From Amphibalanus amphitrite (taxonomy: Eukaryota > Arthropoda > Thecostraca > Balanomorpha > Balanidae): 64,000 bases of DNA. A program made the position numbers and the translations under genes. This document shows positions 28,150 to 39,696 of the stretch, one piece after another. Under the pieces are notes generated by a model. It made no database searches and was not told the origin of the DNA. It worked only from the letters and a program-made list of their open reading frames with translations. Each line of letters begins with the position of its first letter. Positions within the stretch are counted from its first letter, which is position 1. The stretch lies in contig NW_024882039.1 of NCBI RefSeq assembly GCF_019059575.1, forward strand, positions 62,001 to 126,000. The letters are read 5' to 3'.

Positions 28150-28664
28150 TCCATGCAGCTCCTCCTCCTAGTTGATGGCATCAAACATTCTAATTGCTTC
28201 ATTGTATGAGCCCTTATGATAGTTTCTCTTATGGTGGTTGTTTTCACTGTGAACAATCCTCTCAGAACATTCAACATGAAAACTAAATGTCATTAGCACA
28301 CAATGGTCACTAGAGCCAAATGGGGACTTGTACTCTATATCTTCAACTTCCATTACATCTTTTGTCAGCACCAGATCCAGTGTTGATGGTTCATCATCAC
28401 CTCTTGATCTAGTGAAGTTTTTCACGTGTTGTGTTAGGTAGCAGCTTTCACACATCAAAAAATTTAGCTTGTTCGCTGTTCTCACCTCCAGTTACTTCTG
28501 CTCTTATCCAGTCTATTTCTCTGAAGTTGAAGTCCCCACATGTAATTGTTTGTTCATGTCTCTTGGCACTGATTATTTCTATTGTCTCCTGTACCATTGT
28601 ATTATAGGCGCATGAGCTACTAGGCGGTCTGTAAATGCATACAGCATTGACCAGAATACACATC
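28150..28664 (-). mobile_element. LINE endonuclease fragment (second CR1-like family)
   Basis: Minus-strand frames read AVCIYRPPSSSCAYNTMVQE, TITCGDFNFREIDWIRAE, then in a shifted frame LTQHVKNFTRSRGDDEPSTL, DLVLTKDVMEVEDIEY and GSSDHCVLMTFSF. The YRPP, GDFN, LDLVLT and SDH motifs define the catalytic half of the LINE apurinic endonuclease. It abuts the start of unit copy 2 exactly where the Jockey-like endonuclease (SVMCI) breaks off. It has no RT and is dead. Confidence 0.7.
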
Positions 28665-28665
28665 A

Positions 28666-30390
28666 TATAACAGATGTTTCTGATGCCAGAAGGGCCTGTT
28701 TCGCTTCCGCCCAGTTGCGCAGGATTCCCCTAACATTCCATTGCAGCACTTGTATATTATGGCTGGCGTGGTGGGTCATCGTGAGTGTGTTTGTGTGTGT
28801 GCTCTACTGACGCTGGTTACGGAGGGTGTACGGGTGGGAGTCCGACGGGGCGGACTGGAGGCGGCGCCTGGGCTGGCCCCGTGCCGGTGGCGTGGCTGGA
28901 CTACTGGAGGAGTCGGTCTGCTGGCTCTGGTCGGAATGATCAGAGGAAGATGGAGTTGGGTTGCGGAGTTTAGGATCCTCGGCGGAGGGCTGGGCGCGGG
29001 CACCCGTTCCGGAGGAGGATGGGGTTGGGTTGCGGAGCCGGGGGGCTCCGACGGCGGGCTGGCGGGGGGCACCCGCTCGACCAAGCTCCGAGGAGGAGCC
29101 GTCACCCGCAGTCGCAAGGTCCTTGGGCCTCGGGGGGACCTTCGGCGTGACACGCGCCGGGGTAGCCGGTCTGGGAGGAGGAGGAGGCTTGGCGTTGAAG
29201 GCAGGGGAGATAGGGTGGTAGGTGGGGGTGGAGGACCGGCTGGTGGGAAGAGTTGGGAGTGTAGGGTACTCTCGGTCGGAAAGTGGCGGCGGAGGGCGGG
29301 TCGGGGGAGGGGGAGGGGCTTGGTTAGGGTTGGAGTCGGGATGGGCGACAACATACTCCCGAGCGTCGCGAACCTCCCAGCCCTGGCGGACCAGGAGGGA
29401 GACGCGGCACTCAGCTACCCAACGCGGGCAGCTGGGGTCGTCGGAGGGGTGGGGGCCACGGCACCCGGCACAGGAAACTGAAAGAGATTCGAAAGGGCAG
29501 GTTTGGGCTTCGTGTCCCGGCTTGGAACAGCTCGAGCACACAGAATTCGGCAGTGCTGCTGGCGATGCCCGTACTTCTGGCACCGTCGACAGCGCATGGG
29601 CTTGGGAAGGACAGGACGAACATGGAAGGAAAGGTAAGCGGCTCGGACGGTGGACGGAGGCATGGAGGACTCAAAGGTTAGGATCAGGACTTTAGGAGAG
29701 CCGAGGGGGTCGGTAAACCGCACGGACACCCACGCGGCTGAAACCATCCTCCAGCTCAGCGATTTGGAGGTCAGGAGCGAAAATGGATCCTTGGGATTGA
29801 TTTAGGTGAGAAGGGGCCCAAGCCCGAACCTCAACCCCAGCGATCCGGCTGACCGCCAGTAAGGCCCGGCGGTCATCCGGGTCGCAGCGGACCATGAGGT
29901 CCCCCCACGGAGCAGCCTGGCGCTGGGACAGCGCCCGACCGCCCCGACGAGGGAATCCTCCACGGCCCAGGGGGAGAGCTCGGTCATGGGACTCCCATCC
30001 AGGCGACGGAAACGGATGAAGGATTGGGGAGAGAAGGTGGTGGGAGGGGGAGGCATGGTAGGGTGAGGTAGGTGTTGTGTGGTGTTCGAGGGTAGTGATG
30101 GAGCTGTTGTGATGGGTGGGCGTAAGTGGGTGTTGTGTGTGTAGTGTTGGCTGTGTGAGTTGTAGCAAAGCAAGTGAGTCAGGTGAGCGTGGGCGAGGCA
30201 GGCGAGCAAACTTACGTGAGACGAACGGTCGGCAGGGCACAACGGCGTTCTTCTTGTTGTGTTCTTGGTGGACAGTGGTCCGGGTTCCAAGCGAGAGCCC
30301 GGAGTAGTGCACTGTGCAGTAGCCGTCGTGGTGCTGATGATGCTCACGAGTGTCACCAACGTTAACAGCCGACAGCGCACTTTTTCCAAA
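28666..30390 (-). pseudogene. LINE gag-like ORF1 plus start of endonuclease, unit copy 2
   Basis: This is the best-preserved of the three ORF1 copies. Reading leftwards from about 30050: MPPPPTTFSPQSFIRFRRLD, CDPDDRRALLAVSRIAGVEV, a shared frame change near 29745, VSVRFTDPLGSPKVLILTF and CRRCQKYGHRQQHC. In the next frame come SVCSSCSKPGHEAQTCPFES and CAGCRGPHPSDDPSCPRW. This gives three zinc knuckles (CX2CX4HX4C-type plus a CX2CX3H variant), then a basic, proline-rich tail, as in Jockey/I-clade LINE gag proteins. ORF2 starts near 28750 (WNVRGI-type motif) and stops after VMCI at the unit edge. Confidence 0.65.
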
Positions 30391-31405
30391 CGTTTATTGT
30401 TTTATTTTGTTCTTGGTTCATTTGACTGCTCTTACTTTGCTAAATTCTCAAATATATTTAACTACATGTGTGTGCTGAAGAGTAATGTACCTTCTTTTTT
30501 CGTCGAGAGCCGCCTGAGACATGAATTGGAACAACACCGGTCTTCTTAACAGGCGCACTGGAAAGGGGAGAGAGTGAGTTTCGCCCACGTCTCTTGTTTT
30601 TCGCGAATATCTTACGCCGTTATCATCCTATTAACGTCACATTTTCATTACCTGCCTCAGATTGAATTGCAAATCTACGGTACCAGTCCACAGTTGATAG
30701 TGCACACAAACACACACAAACAACTTATCAAAAGCAATCAGATGCCTAAGTTTTTCAAGCTTTTCCTTCTTTTATTCTAAATTGGTTATGTTTTGACTTG
30801 GATCAAGTTGAACTTATTTATCAAGCTCCTCTACTTTTTCATGATATCACGTTCCTCAGAATGTCTGCTCTGCCTTCTGTAAATTGCTACTGAAATAGTG
30901 GATCTGTACGTACGTAAATAGTGGATCTGTATGTACATCTGTACTTCGTTAGGGTTTTGTTGAACAAAATATTCCGTGTATATTGGTAGGGAGCATGTCC
31001 GCACCGTTTCTCTTATAGCTTCCCTAATCTACTCATCGGTTTGAAGAAGGGAATTACGGCTAATTTTTAAGAAGCCCCTTCCCCTTACTTGCTTGTGCAT
31101 TTTGCAAAAGTTATGAGACAGTTCTTTGCACACTTGATGGCCCTCTGTATGAATTCAAATGACGTCATCAATAATTTTTTATGAGTAATTAATGTTTGAC
31201 TGACAAAACAGATAATTCATGTATGAAAATATCATAGGAAATGGCAACCTTGTTCGTTTAGGTACCTATTGGGAAACATTCATTAACTGTCATGCTTACG
31301 TCAACGTGCGATCATGAACGGAAATTCTGGAAAATCGCAGAAATCGATATCCAGGGAGCTCCAAATTACGGATCTGCAGATCACGCACGTAATTTACTGG
31401 ACGAT

Positions 31406-31776
31406 TTTTTTTTTTTATAAATTTTGTCCGAACCTTTTGATGGGAAGGATTCACAAGGACAGAGCCACCGCTAAGCGAAGCTTGTTGCGATGACCCTGCC
31501 CTCTACCCTCCGATCGCGCAATTCCGATTCTATGGCAGAATTTAGAGTCCAAAGTTTAACGTGCGCACAAAGCCGCGCACGGCCGGTCCCCTCGCTGACT
31601 TCGCCTGGCTACGGCCTGCCACCAACCGCAACCATACCTGTCAGGAGGCCCATAAATGTCGAGCGCCCGTCGCGCTTCGAACCCGGACTGTTATAACCGG
31701 GAACGCGTGCTCTCACCACGCGGAGTCCAACGCTCTAACCAACTGAGCTACGGGACCGGCAATCGATCACGGGAGC
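31406..31776 (-). mobile_element. tRNA-derived SINE
   Basis: The minus-strand head reads GGTCCCGTAGCTCAGTTGG (A-box region, near 31757) and GTCCGGGTTCGAAGCGCG (B-box, near 31675-31695). A tRNA-unrelated body follows and ends in a T run on the plus strand (31405-31416), that is an A-rich 3' end. The flanks are GACGAT at 31400-31405 and 31777-31782. Units 1 and 3 have an uninterrupted GGACGATCACGC or GGACGGTCACGC site (12460, 47009). The anticodon arm is degenerate, so it is not a tRNA gene. Confidence 0.85.
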
Positions 31777-31854
31777 GACGATCACGCATAGTGTAGCCAG
31801 ACCATACGACCCCATTCACCTCCCCCCCCCCCCCCACCCACCCATGAGCCGAGC

Positions 31855-32060
31855 ACGTGTGACCGCGTGTCATAGTGACGTCACCGGCTGGGGCGGGGCG
31901 ACTCCCGCAGAGGACCAGTAGCGGCTCGCGGCGGCGGGGTCACGTGCTCGGCGGCACAGCTGCCTCACAGGGGCGGTCACCGGCCGGGCGGGCGGTCGCC
32001 GGCCGCGGACCGCCCAGTCGCCCGCCAGCGGACGCCGGCAGCGGGCGGGCAGCGCTCTGC
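31855..32060. promoter_or_regulatory. CpG-rich promoter-like block, copy 2
   Basis: Near-identical to 12530-12735, with TGACGTCA and CACGTG words retained. It differs by a short GGACGCCGGCAGCGGGCGGG extension. Confidence 0.3.
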
Positions 32061-33229
32061 TGCCCTGTTTCTAGCAATTTATTTAGTTATTCTGCTCCAC
32101 TTTCCACTCGCGCTCGGTTATTCTGTCTCCAGCAATTTACACAGTTCTGGTCTTCTTTCAACTCGTCACAAGGGTAGCTCTGTGGAGGCTGGCAGTCGAG
32201 GGTGTTTTATTAGAAAATTGGTAACATTTCCTCCGTTCTGTGGTTGGATTTCTTGGAACTTTGGAAGGCGTGTGAGCATTGGTGTCGGCTGGCGGTGTAG
32301 CTCTGTGGGCAGCTGCGGTCCTAGCGAGCTCTAGGGTAGGCTACTAGTCGGACTGCGGCGGGGGGCACGCCCGGAGCTGGCCGAGCTACCCCGCTGTCGG
32401 CGTGGTTACTGAACATACACATTCTGTTAAAATAACTAAATAATTAGCTACTTCCCCTAAATTGCACATATGGTTGGAGCTGCTCCGGAGGGCGTGGCGC
32501 GTCACTGGTAGGGGCGAGTTGCAGCCGCCCGGGGCCAGTGTAGGGTGCGCCTCGGTTGTCCGGTGGATGGTCTCGTCGGTCTGGTGGGAACTGGGTGACG
32601 GCGGTCCCAGCGGTAGGTGGAATGGTTTTTCTAAATCCGGCAGGAGGGAGGCCAAGGTCCTCTTGTACTCTGAGGTCCTCAGCTTACCATTGATTGCCTC
32701 AACCGTTCAAGGTGAAGGTGGCAATTTTTGTAAGCCAGCTTACTTACGGACGTAGACAATAGACATGTCCGGACGGGAACGGGAGTTTTTTTTTTTCGTC
32801 CGAAAAGTGCGTCCTCATCCAATCACCCTCATGAAAATTGGCCATATACTCAGTGCAGTAAGTCAGCCGATTCGCCTTTTGCTCTTTAGTGAGATGGATC
32901 TGGCTGCCGGAGACCCGAATCTTGAGCCCGGCGGGTCACAGCCGGCTGGACACTGTTTGGACCGAGACGGGCTCGACATGGGCTCCTCCGGCAGTGGCCG
33001 GTGGCCACCTAGTGTTCTATGGCGGACAGTCATCACTGGCGTATCCAGGACCTTGAAAAGCAGGTCAGACCTGTTCCAGGAGCCCCACCTTCGCGTCAGG
33101 GGTCCCAGACGTAACCTTTACCCACGCCGGGGTGCGGTTCTGCGCCCTCTCCGTTTCCACATGGGGACCTTTTTGGGGTTTGCAACGACCCTTAGGGTTT
33201 TACAAAATAACTGGTCGCCTGATAAGAAC

Positions 33230-33500
33230 GTAGGTACAGGATGGTGCAGTCGGTCACCGGCTCGACCGGGTGCCAGCCGGTGGCTCGCCACTGGTCCACG
33301 CTGAGGAGCTCCAGCAGCATCCAGAGCGGGCCGCACGCGGGGCAGCGCAGGCCGTCCAGGCCGGCGCCATCCTCGGGCGGCAGGAGGAACTCGCCCGGCA
33401 GACAGAGCCACGGTCGCGACTCGCGGTTGGGCCGCAGGCAGTACCGGTTCGGCTCACCGGAGATCGTGTGGACCCCTCCTTCGGGCGCAGGGCTGTAACG
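33230..33500 (-). pseudogene. FAM169-like exon, unit copy 2
   Basis: Same exon as at 14092-14390 (RESRPWLCLPGEFLLPP, CPACGPLWMLLELLSVDQW, TDCTILYLRSYQ). The donor is lost (CAG|GCGACC). The second exon is absent. Confidence 0.35.
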
Positions 33501-33749
33501 GAACGGATAGATAATTTGGAGGGCGATAGACACTGGGCATCAGCGACAGCACAAACCACCGTCACAAACGTCTGTGGAAAAAGTAGAATATTCTTTCAGC
33601 TCTGTTCTAAGATCCGAGGTAGTGGTTCGATCGTCACTGGCCATGAGCACATGTTAAACCACCCACTCCAGAACGCTCAGTTATCCCCCATATCGTCCCT
33701 AGAAAAGATTAAAATTCACGGGCGTAGGAACGTCATGAAAAGTGGGTGG

Positions 33750-34120
33750 GCCACCCTTACCTGGTTTACTTACCTGGTTGGGTTCCCTTCGCTTGGTAGT
33801 CTTAGGAAAAAGGGCTGGTAAGGAAGGATAGGAACCCTGTCTCATAAGACACGCCAGTTCAAAACATGCTATACAGTTGTTCCAGTTTGGCAACGTAGAT
33901 CACAAGAATGAGAACTGGAAATGTGTGTCTGCAGTATGACAGGCAATAGATACATTTCATGTTAGCGATAATACATACAGAGAATACCAATATAACGAGC
34001 GATTTTACAAATATTCTACGAGTTTGTCTGGGATATGCTGCTCAAGACCCCTCTTGAAGGACTGGATGTCCGGAGCAGTAACAACAGATTCAGGGAGGCT
34101 GTTCCAGAGGTTAACACATC
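33750..34120 (-). mobile_element. CR1-type LINE 3' end fragment
   Basis: RCVNLWNSLPESVVTAPDIQ then SFKRGLEQHIPDKLVEYL and stop (34003-34110) is the extreme C-terminus of a CR1 ORF2. The 3' UTR down to the tandem ACCAGGTAAG words at 33760-33780 matches that of the complete element at 6173-6425. It is a short, 5'-truncated copy inside the hAT element. Confidence 0.75.
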
Positions 34121-34370
34121 GTCAAGGGGCCTCCTTTTCCAGGGGGCCTCCTATTTTCAGGGGCCTCCAACTTTTGCCGCGTCCTGCTGGCTGCTTTCAA
34201 ATAGGTATGACCTCCAAATCTAGCTTCTGAGATCGGGCAGATGTACCCAGGTCCCAGGGGCGTAGCCGCTTAAGCGAACAGAGCGGAAAGTCCGCACCAT
34301 TTTTAAAACTTATTTTCTCTCCGATTTTTTTTTAGAATCAATTTGCCGCAAACGGCGCATGACCCCTGAA
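34121..34370. other. Interior of hAT-type element, no gene
   Basis: GGGGCCTCC words at 34130-34170 lead into mixed sequence. CAGGGGCGTAGCCGCTTAAG at 34255 looks like the terminus of another hAT insertion whose partner end is not identified. Confidence 0.4.
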
Positions 34371-34790
34371 AACCCTTACACAAATGTCTTCCTCGTTTCC
34401 CAGGTGCCCCCATTACCTTCATAGGCGCCCTCTTTGGCATATAAGCGCCCTATGTATAGTCATCAGAGACATCCCTATATGTCCCACAGTCGCATACAAT
34501 GTGCGCTTATCATAGGCGTCTCCCTTTTATGGACACTTGAAGCCTGAAGGCGCCTCTGTTTGCCATGCCGGCGCCCCTGTTAGTTATGAATGCACTCCCA
34601 TGGCATTGATCAATTGCATTGCAGACCCCTATTGCATGTGGACGCCCATATATGTAGGCCTCACAGGCGCCCCTCTTTCGCATTGAGGCGCCGCTATGGG
34701 CATCATAGGCGCCCCTCTATTGCACGTAGGTGCCCTACTGTCTCAGAACCGCTCCCTTTTGGCATGCAGACGCCCATCTTTCGTACGGAG
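34370..34790. repeat. Minisatellite A, about 27-bp unit (AGGCGCCCCTNTTTGCAT)
   Basis: Degenerate tandem repeats around the words CATAGGCGCCC and TTTGCAT or TATTGCAT. No coding signal. Confidence 0.65.
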
Positions 34791-35590
34791 GAGCCGCTGT
34801 GGTTCTTAGAGACGGCATGGTGCTCCCAGACGCAGATGGGGCTCTCGGAGTCGACAGTGTGGGACCTTCAGTCGTTGATGGGTGCCTGCCAGATGTGGAC
34901 CCTCGGAGACGCAGGTATGGGGCCCTCAGAGATGCCGGTATGTGGCACTCAGAGACACCGGTGTGGAACCCTCAGATACTTCAGTGTGAAGCCCTTACAA
35001 TTGCTGGTGTGGAGCTATGAATGCGCTGTCTTAAATCCCTCAGAGGCCGGTACATGGACATTAGAGCTAAGTGAGAGCTTGTGTGGTGCCTTCAGTGGCC
35101 TTGTGGGGAGCCGTTAGACATCAACATGGTGCTCTCAGGAGCCGGTGAGTCCTCAGAGTCACCGGTGTTGGGCCTTCAGAGCTCGGAGATACTGGTGTGG
35201 GGCCCTCAGAGGTGTCGGTGTGGGTCCTTCAGATGTACCTATAGAGCCTTGAGATACACAGGTGTGGTGGCCCACAGAGGCGCCGGTGTGGGGCCCCCAG
35301 AGCCACCGATATATGGCCCTATGAGACACTAGTATGACCCTCAAAGGCGCCGCTGTGTGGCACTCATTAACACTGGTGTGGAGCCATCACAGGCGGGTGG
35401 AGCTGTAAGAGGCCGGAAAGGGCCCTTAGATGCCTACAAGGAGCCTTCAGAAGCCGGCGTGGCACCCTTATGGGGATAAGCGTGTCTACTTAGGAGCCCT
35501 TGAGGTGCTCTCATGAGCTCTGTGGGGCCCTACCGAGCCGAAATATGGCCACGGCCAGTTGCCGCCGCATGGCTCTTCGGACTATCATTC
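34790..35590. repeat. Minisatellite B, about 22-bp unit, homologous to 300-1260
   Basis: Degenerate tandem copies of GGTGTGGGGCCCTCAGAGRC. The closing part (CTTATGGGGATAAGCGTG to GGGGCCCTACCGAGCCGAAA) matches 1112-1190, showing shared ancestry rather than chance low complexity. Confidence 0.75.
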
Positions 35591-36440
35591 TCAGGGGCCT
35601 CATCTGCCTAGTTTGAATAGAAGGGCCTCTCAGACCATCAGTCTCATGGGCCTCCTCTGGCTAGTATAAATAGAAGGGCCTGTTAGACCATCAATCCTAG
35701 GGGCCTCCTCTGGTTAGTATAAATAGAAGAGCCTCTCAGATCATTAATCTCAGGGGGCTCCTGTGGACAGTATAAATAAAAGGGCCTCTCAGACCATCAG
35801 TCTCGGGGGCCTCTCTAGAAAAGTGTAAATGTGGATAGAGGGCCCCCTCAGATTCATTAGGAGTGGACCTCTCTGATCTGACTATCAGTCTCAGGGGCCT
35901 CTTGTGGCCAGTATGAATATAAGAGCCTCTCAGACCATCGGTCTCAGGGGCCTCTTCTGACTGGTGTGGATAGAGGGCCCTCCCAGACCACCGGTTTCAG
36001 GGGCCTTCAGTGGCCAGTTATATGAACAGAAGGGCCTCACAGCCATCAGCCTCGGGGGCCTCTTCTGACTGGTGTGAATATGAGGGCCTCATACCATCAG
36101 TCTCAGGGGCCTTTTCTGCCTAGTGTGAATATAAGGGCTTCCCAGGCCATCAGTCACAGGGGCCTCTTCTGACTATTGAGGATAGAGGGGCCTCCTCTGA
36201 CTAGTGAGGGTAGGGGGCCTCGGCTAGACCGCCAGTGTCAGGGGCCTATTCTGACTAGTGTGGATGGAGGGGCCTCCCAGACCACCAGTCTCAGACCTCT
36301 GACTAGTGTGGATAGAGGGGCCTCCCCAGACCAGTGTGGATATTGGGGCCTCCTCAGATCCACTAGGGCCTCTCAGGCCATCAGTCTCAGGGGCTTCGAC
36401 TGACAAGTATGAACAGAGGGCCTCCTTGGATCCATCACGG
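35590..36440. repeat. Minisatellite C, about 53-bp unit
   Basis: Roughly fifteen degenerate copies of a unit beginning AGACCATCAGTCTCAGGGGC and continuing CTCTTCTGACTAGTGTGAAT with AGAGGGGCCTC. Some units are internally deleted. Confidence 0.75.
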
Positions 36441-36964
36441 CCCCTTGGAGTCCGTGCATGGGGATTCGTGGAACTTATTTTTACCGAGTTTGTTTATTCT
36501 GGAAGGTGACGACGTCCTCTCAAATCGAGACGAGGGGCCTCGAGTAAAAAGTGGGTGGGCCAAAACACATGGTTGGCCCCCCCCCCCCACCTCGAAAAGT
36601 GGGTGGGCACTTGCCCACCTGACCCCCCCCCCCCTGTTCCTACGCCTATGTTAAAATTTATCATAGTTCTCTCGTAACTACTTGTAATGTATATGTCCGC
36701 TGGTGGTGAACTCTCGTTGCGTCTTCTCCTTGGCCAGGCTCTTCATCAGGTCCAGCGGGGTGCGGATGTGCCGGGATCAGACCACTGGCATTCGAAGACC
36801 GCCCCTGGACATCGCTCTGAAGGCCGCAGCCAGAGAGCGGCGGGGGTGCAAACAGCAGAAGTTTGTTAACTAACGTAGGCAAGTTTTGAAGACGCAAGTT
36901 AATAGATGAACACTTTTTGTCAGTAATACAAAGATATGCACACATGCCCATGCGTATTAGAGCG

Positions 36965-37960
36965 TTTACTGCCGAAGGTTTTGCGCCACCTGTAGGAACA
37001 GGTCCGCCATAAGCTGATTGGTGAAGTCTTCACCGAGGCTGGGCAGAGTCTCCTGATCGCACGGAATCACGCTATCAGGTCACGTAAGCTGTCGGTCGCT
37101 GTCCCCGCTGTCCCTGAGCAGGCTGGTGGAGGACGAGGAGGCGGCGGTGGCTGGGTCTCCTCCTGGTCCCTCATCTCCTTGACGTTGCTCTGGCGTTGCT
37201 GAGGGCGAGCAGACCGTCGGAAAGTCGTGCCAAAACCGACGTGCGTTCCCTGTAGTCTTCCGACTTTTCTGTCTTCGAGAGCCGGTCGCCTGCGGCATGT
37301 TCCACTAGGCGATGGTCTGCTGTCTGACGTGCCGATATGCCGTCTTCTGCGCTGCTGACGTTGATCAGCGTTCGGGCAGCGCGGTGACGTCGTCCGCAGG
37401 TGGATGGGCGAGTGGTGGCGGCTGGCTGACGGGAGCTGGTCGTGAACTCGTCGTTGTGGGATCCGACGAGCGGCCGGCTGTCTCTGAACGTACTGCTTTA
37501 GCCGGAGGTGGGAAATGCGGCTCAGTGTGGCGCTTGCGGGACTGTGGAGAGAGGGAGAAGGAAGACACGATGTAGGGCTAGGTTGTCACAGGGCTGTCTC
37601 CGACCATTCTGTCAGTCTGTTCAAAATACGGCCACGGTGCCGACCTCCCACGTCCGGTGTTGCGAGGGCCAGACTGGTCGCGGCTTCGCCGGTACGAATA
37701 CATAAGAATTCCACCGTATTCTTCCCTCCACGGCGGTCACTCCCAGGAGGTCTCCAGCCTCCCTCCACGTAGCCCTCTTCAAGCTGCCGGTCATTTTCGT
37801 GAACCGATAGTAGCGGGCCTCCATAAAATCGAGGAGCATCTGTTCGTTCCACTTCGCCCGCCAGCCTGCCTGGACGGTCCGGGCTGTGGACCAGCAGATC
37901 CGGAGCAAGACTCTTGCGCTGGCCTGCGACAGCAGGTGCTCGTCGCAGACCTCTGACTCA
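36965..37960 (-). pseudogene. Myb/SANT-like DNA-binding protein fragment, unit copy 2
   Basis: The first part is the best preserved: ICWSTARTVQAGWRAKWNEQ, MLLDFMEARYYRFTKMTGSL, KRATWREAGDLLGVTAVEGR and IRWNSY (37720-37910). A shift follows before the PWPYFEQ region, which here carries LTE in place of MHR. The C-terminal LPSLGEDFTNQLMADLFLQV precedes a stop near 36970. The hAT element at 33717-36650 lies just downstream, between this fragment and the FAM169-like exon. Confidence 0.5.
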
Positions 37961-38899
37961 ATAAAATACTGGATACACTGGTACTACTTATCGTACAGCT
38001 CGTCATACACCCCGTGAAAGCAAGCATTGTATTATTTTATGGGTAGAGCATATTCATCTACAAAATAGACTCCTTTGTGATGTATAGCGCGTAGATGTGC
38101 TCGCATTGACATAAATTTATCGTGAAAATTAATGTGTGAAGAAAAAATGTTCTACAAAATATGGTTCCTACGCCAGCAAGCAATGCATATGTTAGAAAAA
38201 TCCAGGTGTCTATTGCATTTTATTGTCATAAAGGTGTCACAAGCGTAGTACTACTTTGTAACGTTAAATCCCGCCGGGACGATGCCCGGCGCCCACCATG
38301 GGCTCGGGGCCGAGGGTGGCTGATCGTCTAAGTATGAAGCTACCCTACAAAAATTACCGCATGTAAGTCGGTCAAGTGGTTGCTGAGATGCAAAAGCGTT
38401 CGCACGCTCGACCGGCTGGCTGCTCATACTCAGAAATTTCCATTAGTCTACGAAAGACTACGATCGCTTCGGCTGCTCCGTAACAAACCACAATTACCGT
38501 TTCGTATACGCCGAGATATCCCTTTAGCATTACCCTAGTCGTGCAGGAAGCATGGCACGTGATCTTTCCTGCACTGTTGTCCGGCACGGGTTGATGACCT
38601 ACAGTTCTGGTGATTTTATAATAAAATACTTAAGCCCGCGCCCCGCTGGGGGGGGGGGTCTCCACGCCCCCCAACCTTAGATCCTGTGGAGGGCGTCTCG
38701 CGCCGCCCCCATCGCACTTGAGTTTGTCTTCGTCTTCGGGTCACAGAATGCTTCGCCGGCGCGGGCTGGCAACCCACGCCGGCTAGCGGTTACCCTCCAG
38801 CTCTTGGCCGTCCGCAGGGCTGCGGGTCGTTGCCTGGGCTGCGCCACGAGGAGGCGGCTGGTGGGGACTTCGGACGGCGGTTGGCCGCCCCTTTGCAGC

Positions 38900-39312
38900 C
38901 CGTTGGCCGCCCCTAAGCAGCCAGATTTGTTTGCCGGTTTTCCATTTTGCAGGTTTGGCACCTGCCGTCCGCTCCTTGCTTAGCGCCCTGGATCTGTAGG
39001 GCGACCAGTTTCTGCTTCGTCCGGTACCTCAGGGTATTCGGCCCGTCATGGTCCTCGTCCTCCTGCTCGGACGGGTGCGCCCCTGACTGCCAGTTGAATG
39101 GAACACCTTGAGGATCGTATTGGTGTTCTCTACGACCAGTCTTGATCTTCCAGGCTGGCAGTCTTTAAAGCACCCTTCAGTACCCGGTTAAACCTCTCCA
39201 CGGCACCCGCTTCCCTCGGGTGGTAGGGGGTAACACGTATATGTTTCACCCCGACCCTGCTCAGGTACTCGGTGAACTCACGGGACGTAAATGCCCTGCC
39301 ATTGTCCGACAC
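38900..39312 (-). pseudogene. Ty3-like integrase fragment, unit copy 2
   Basis: Contains SDNGRAFTSREFTEYLSRVG, VKHIRVTPYHPREAGAVERF and NRVLKGALKTASLEDQDWS. The SDNG word is intact here, unlike copy 1. It stays open for only about 60 residues before the downstream WKIKTG part in a shifted frame. Confidence 0.6.
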
Positions 39313-39537
39313 GAGTTTCTCAGGATAGCCTTCCCTGGCCGCTACGGTCTCCGTGAAATCGTATCACTGCACGTGACGAGGGCTGTGAACAAGAGCCGCA
39401 TTTTGGAGAATTTTGCTACTCAGCGGCCTGGAGGTCGTCGGCCGGCGCCGGAGGCGGTATACTGTTCGCCGTGGCGGCGCTCAGCGACGAGCGCAGGAGG
39501 ATCTCGACTCGGACCTGGCGCTGGGCGCGCGCCGCTT

Positions 39538-39652
39538 CCGCTCGTATATATTGTATTATCAGCTTTAGTATGTAGTATGTGTTATCAGCATTTTTATTAT
39601 ATAGTATGTATTATTATTATATAGTATGTATTATCAGCTTTTTTCCAAAGTT
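39538..39652. repeat. AT-rich tandem repeat 3' of the R2-like RT, copy 2
   Basis: Same block as 21188-21300. Confidence 0.6.
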
Positions 39653-39696
39653 TCAGAGTTGTGGCGCCCTCGCCACCACCTCGAGAAGTTGCGTGA

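Larger units (their letters stand above)
33717..36650. mobile_element. hAT-type non-autonomous element packed with minisatellites
   Basis: The left end CACGGGCGTAGGAAC and the right end (inverse) CATAGGCGTAGGAAC are inverted repeats resembling the CAGGGGCGTAG ends common in hAT elements. The exact 8-bp duplication is TTAAAATT (33709-33716, 36651-36658). The empty site is GATTAAAATTTATCACAG in copies 1 and 3 (48954-48971). The interior holds a LINE 3' fragment, a second CAGGGGCGTAGCC end-like word at 34255, and three minisatellites. There is no transposase. Confidence 0.85.

Noticed and set aside
31680-31762. A functional tRNA gene on the minus strand
   Set aside because: A- and B-box words are present, but the anticodon arm cannot be folded normally. 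The sequence continues into a tRNA-unrelated body with target duplications, so it is a SINE.
34370-36440. CRISPR-like repeat array
   Set aside because: Repeats are degenerate, contiguous and without unique spacers of constant length, there are no cas genes, and the setting is eukaryotic. Minisatellite is the better explanation.
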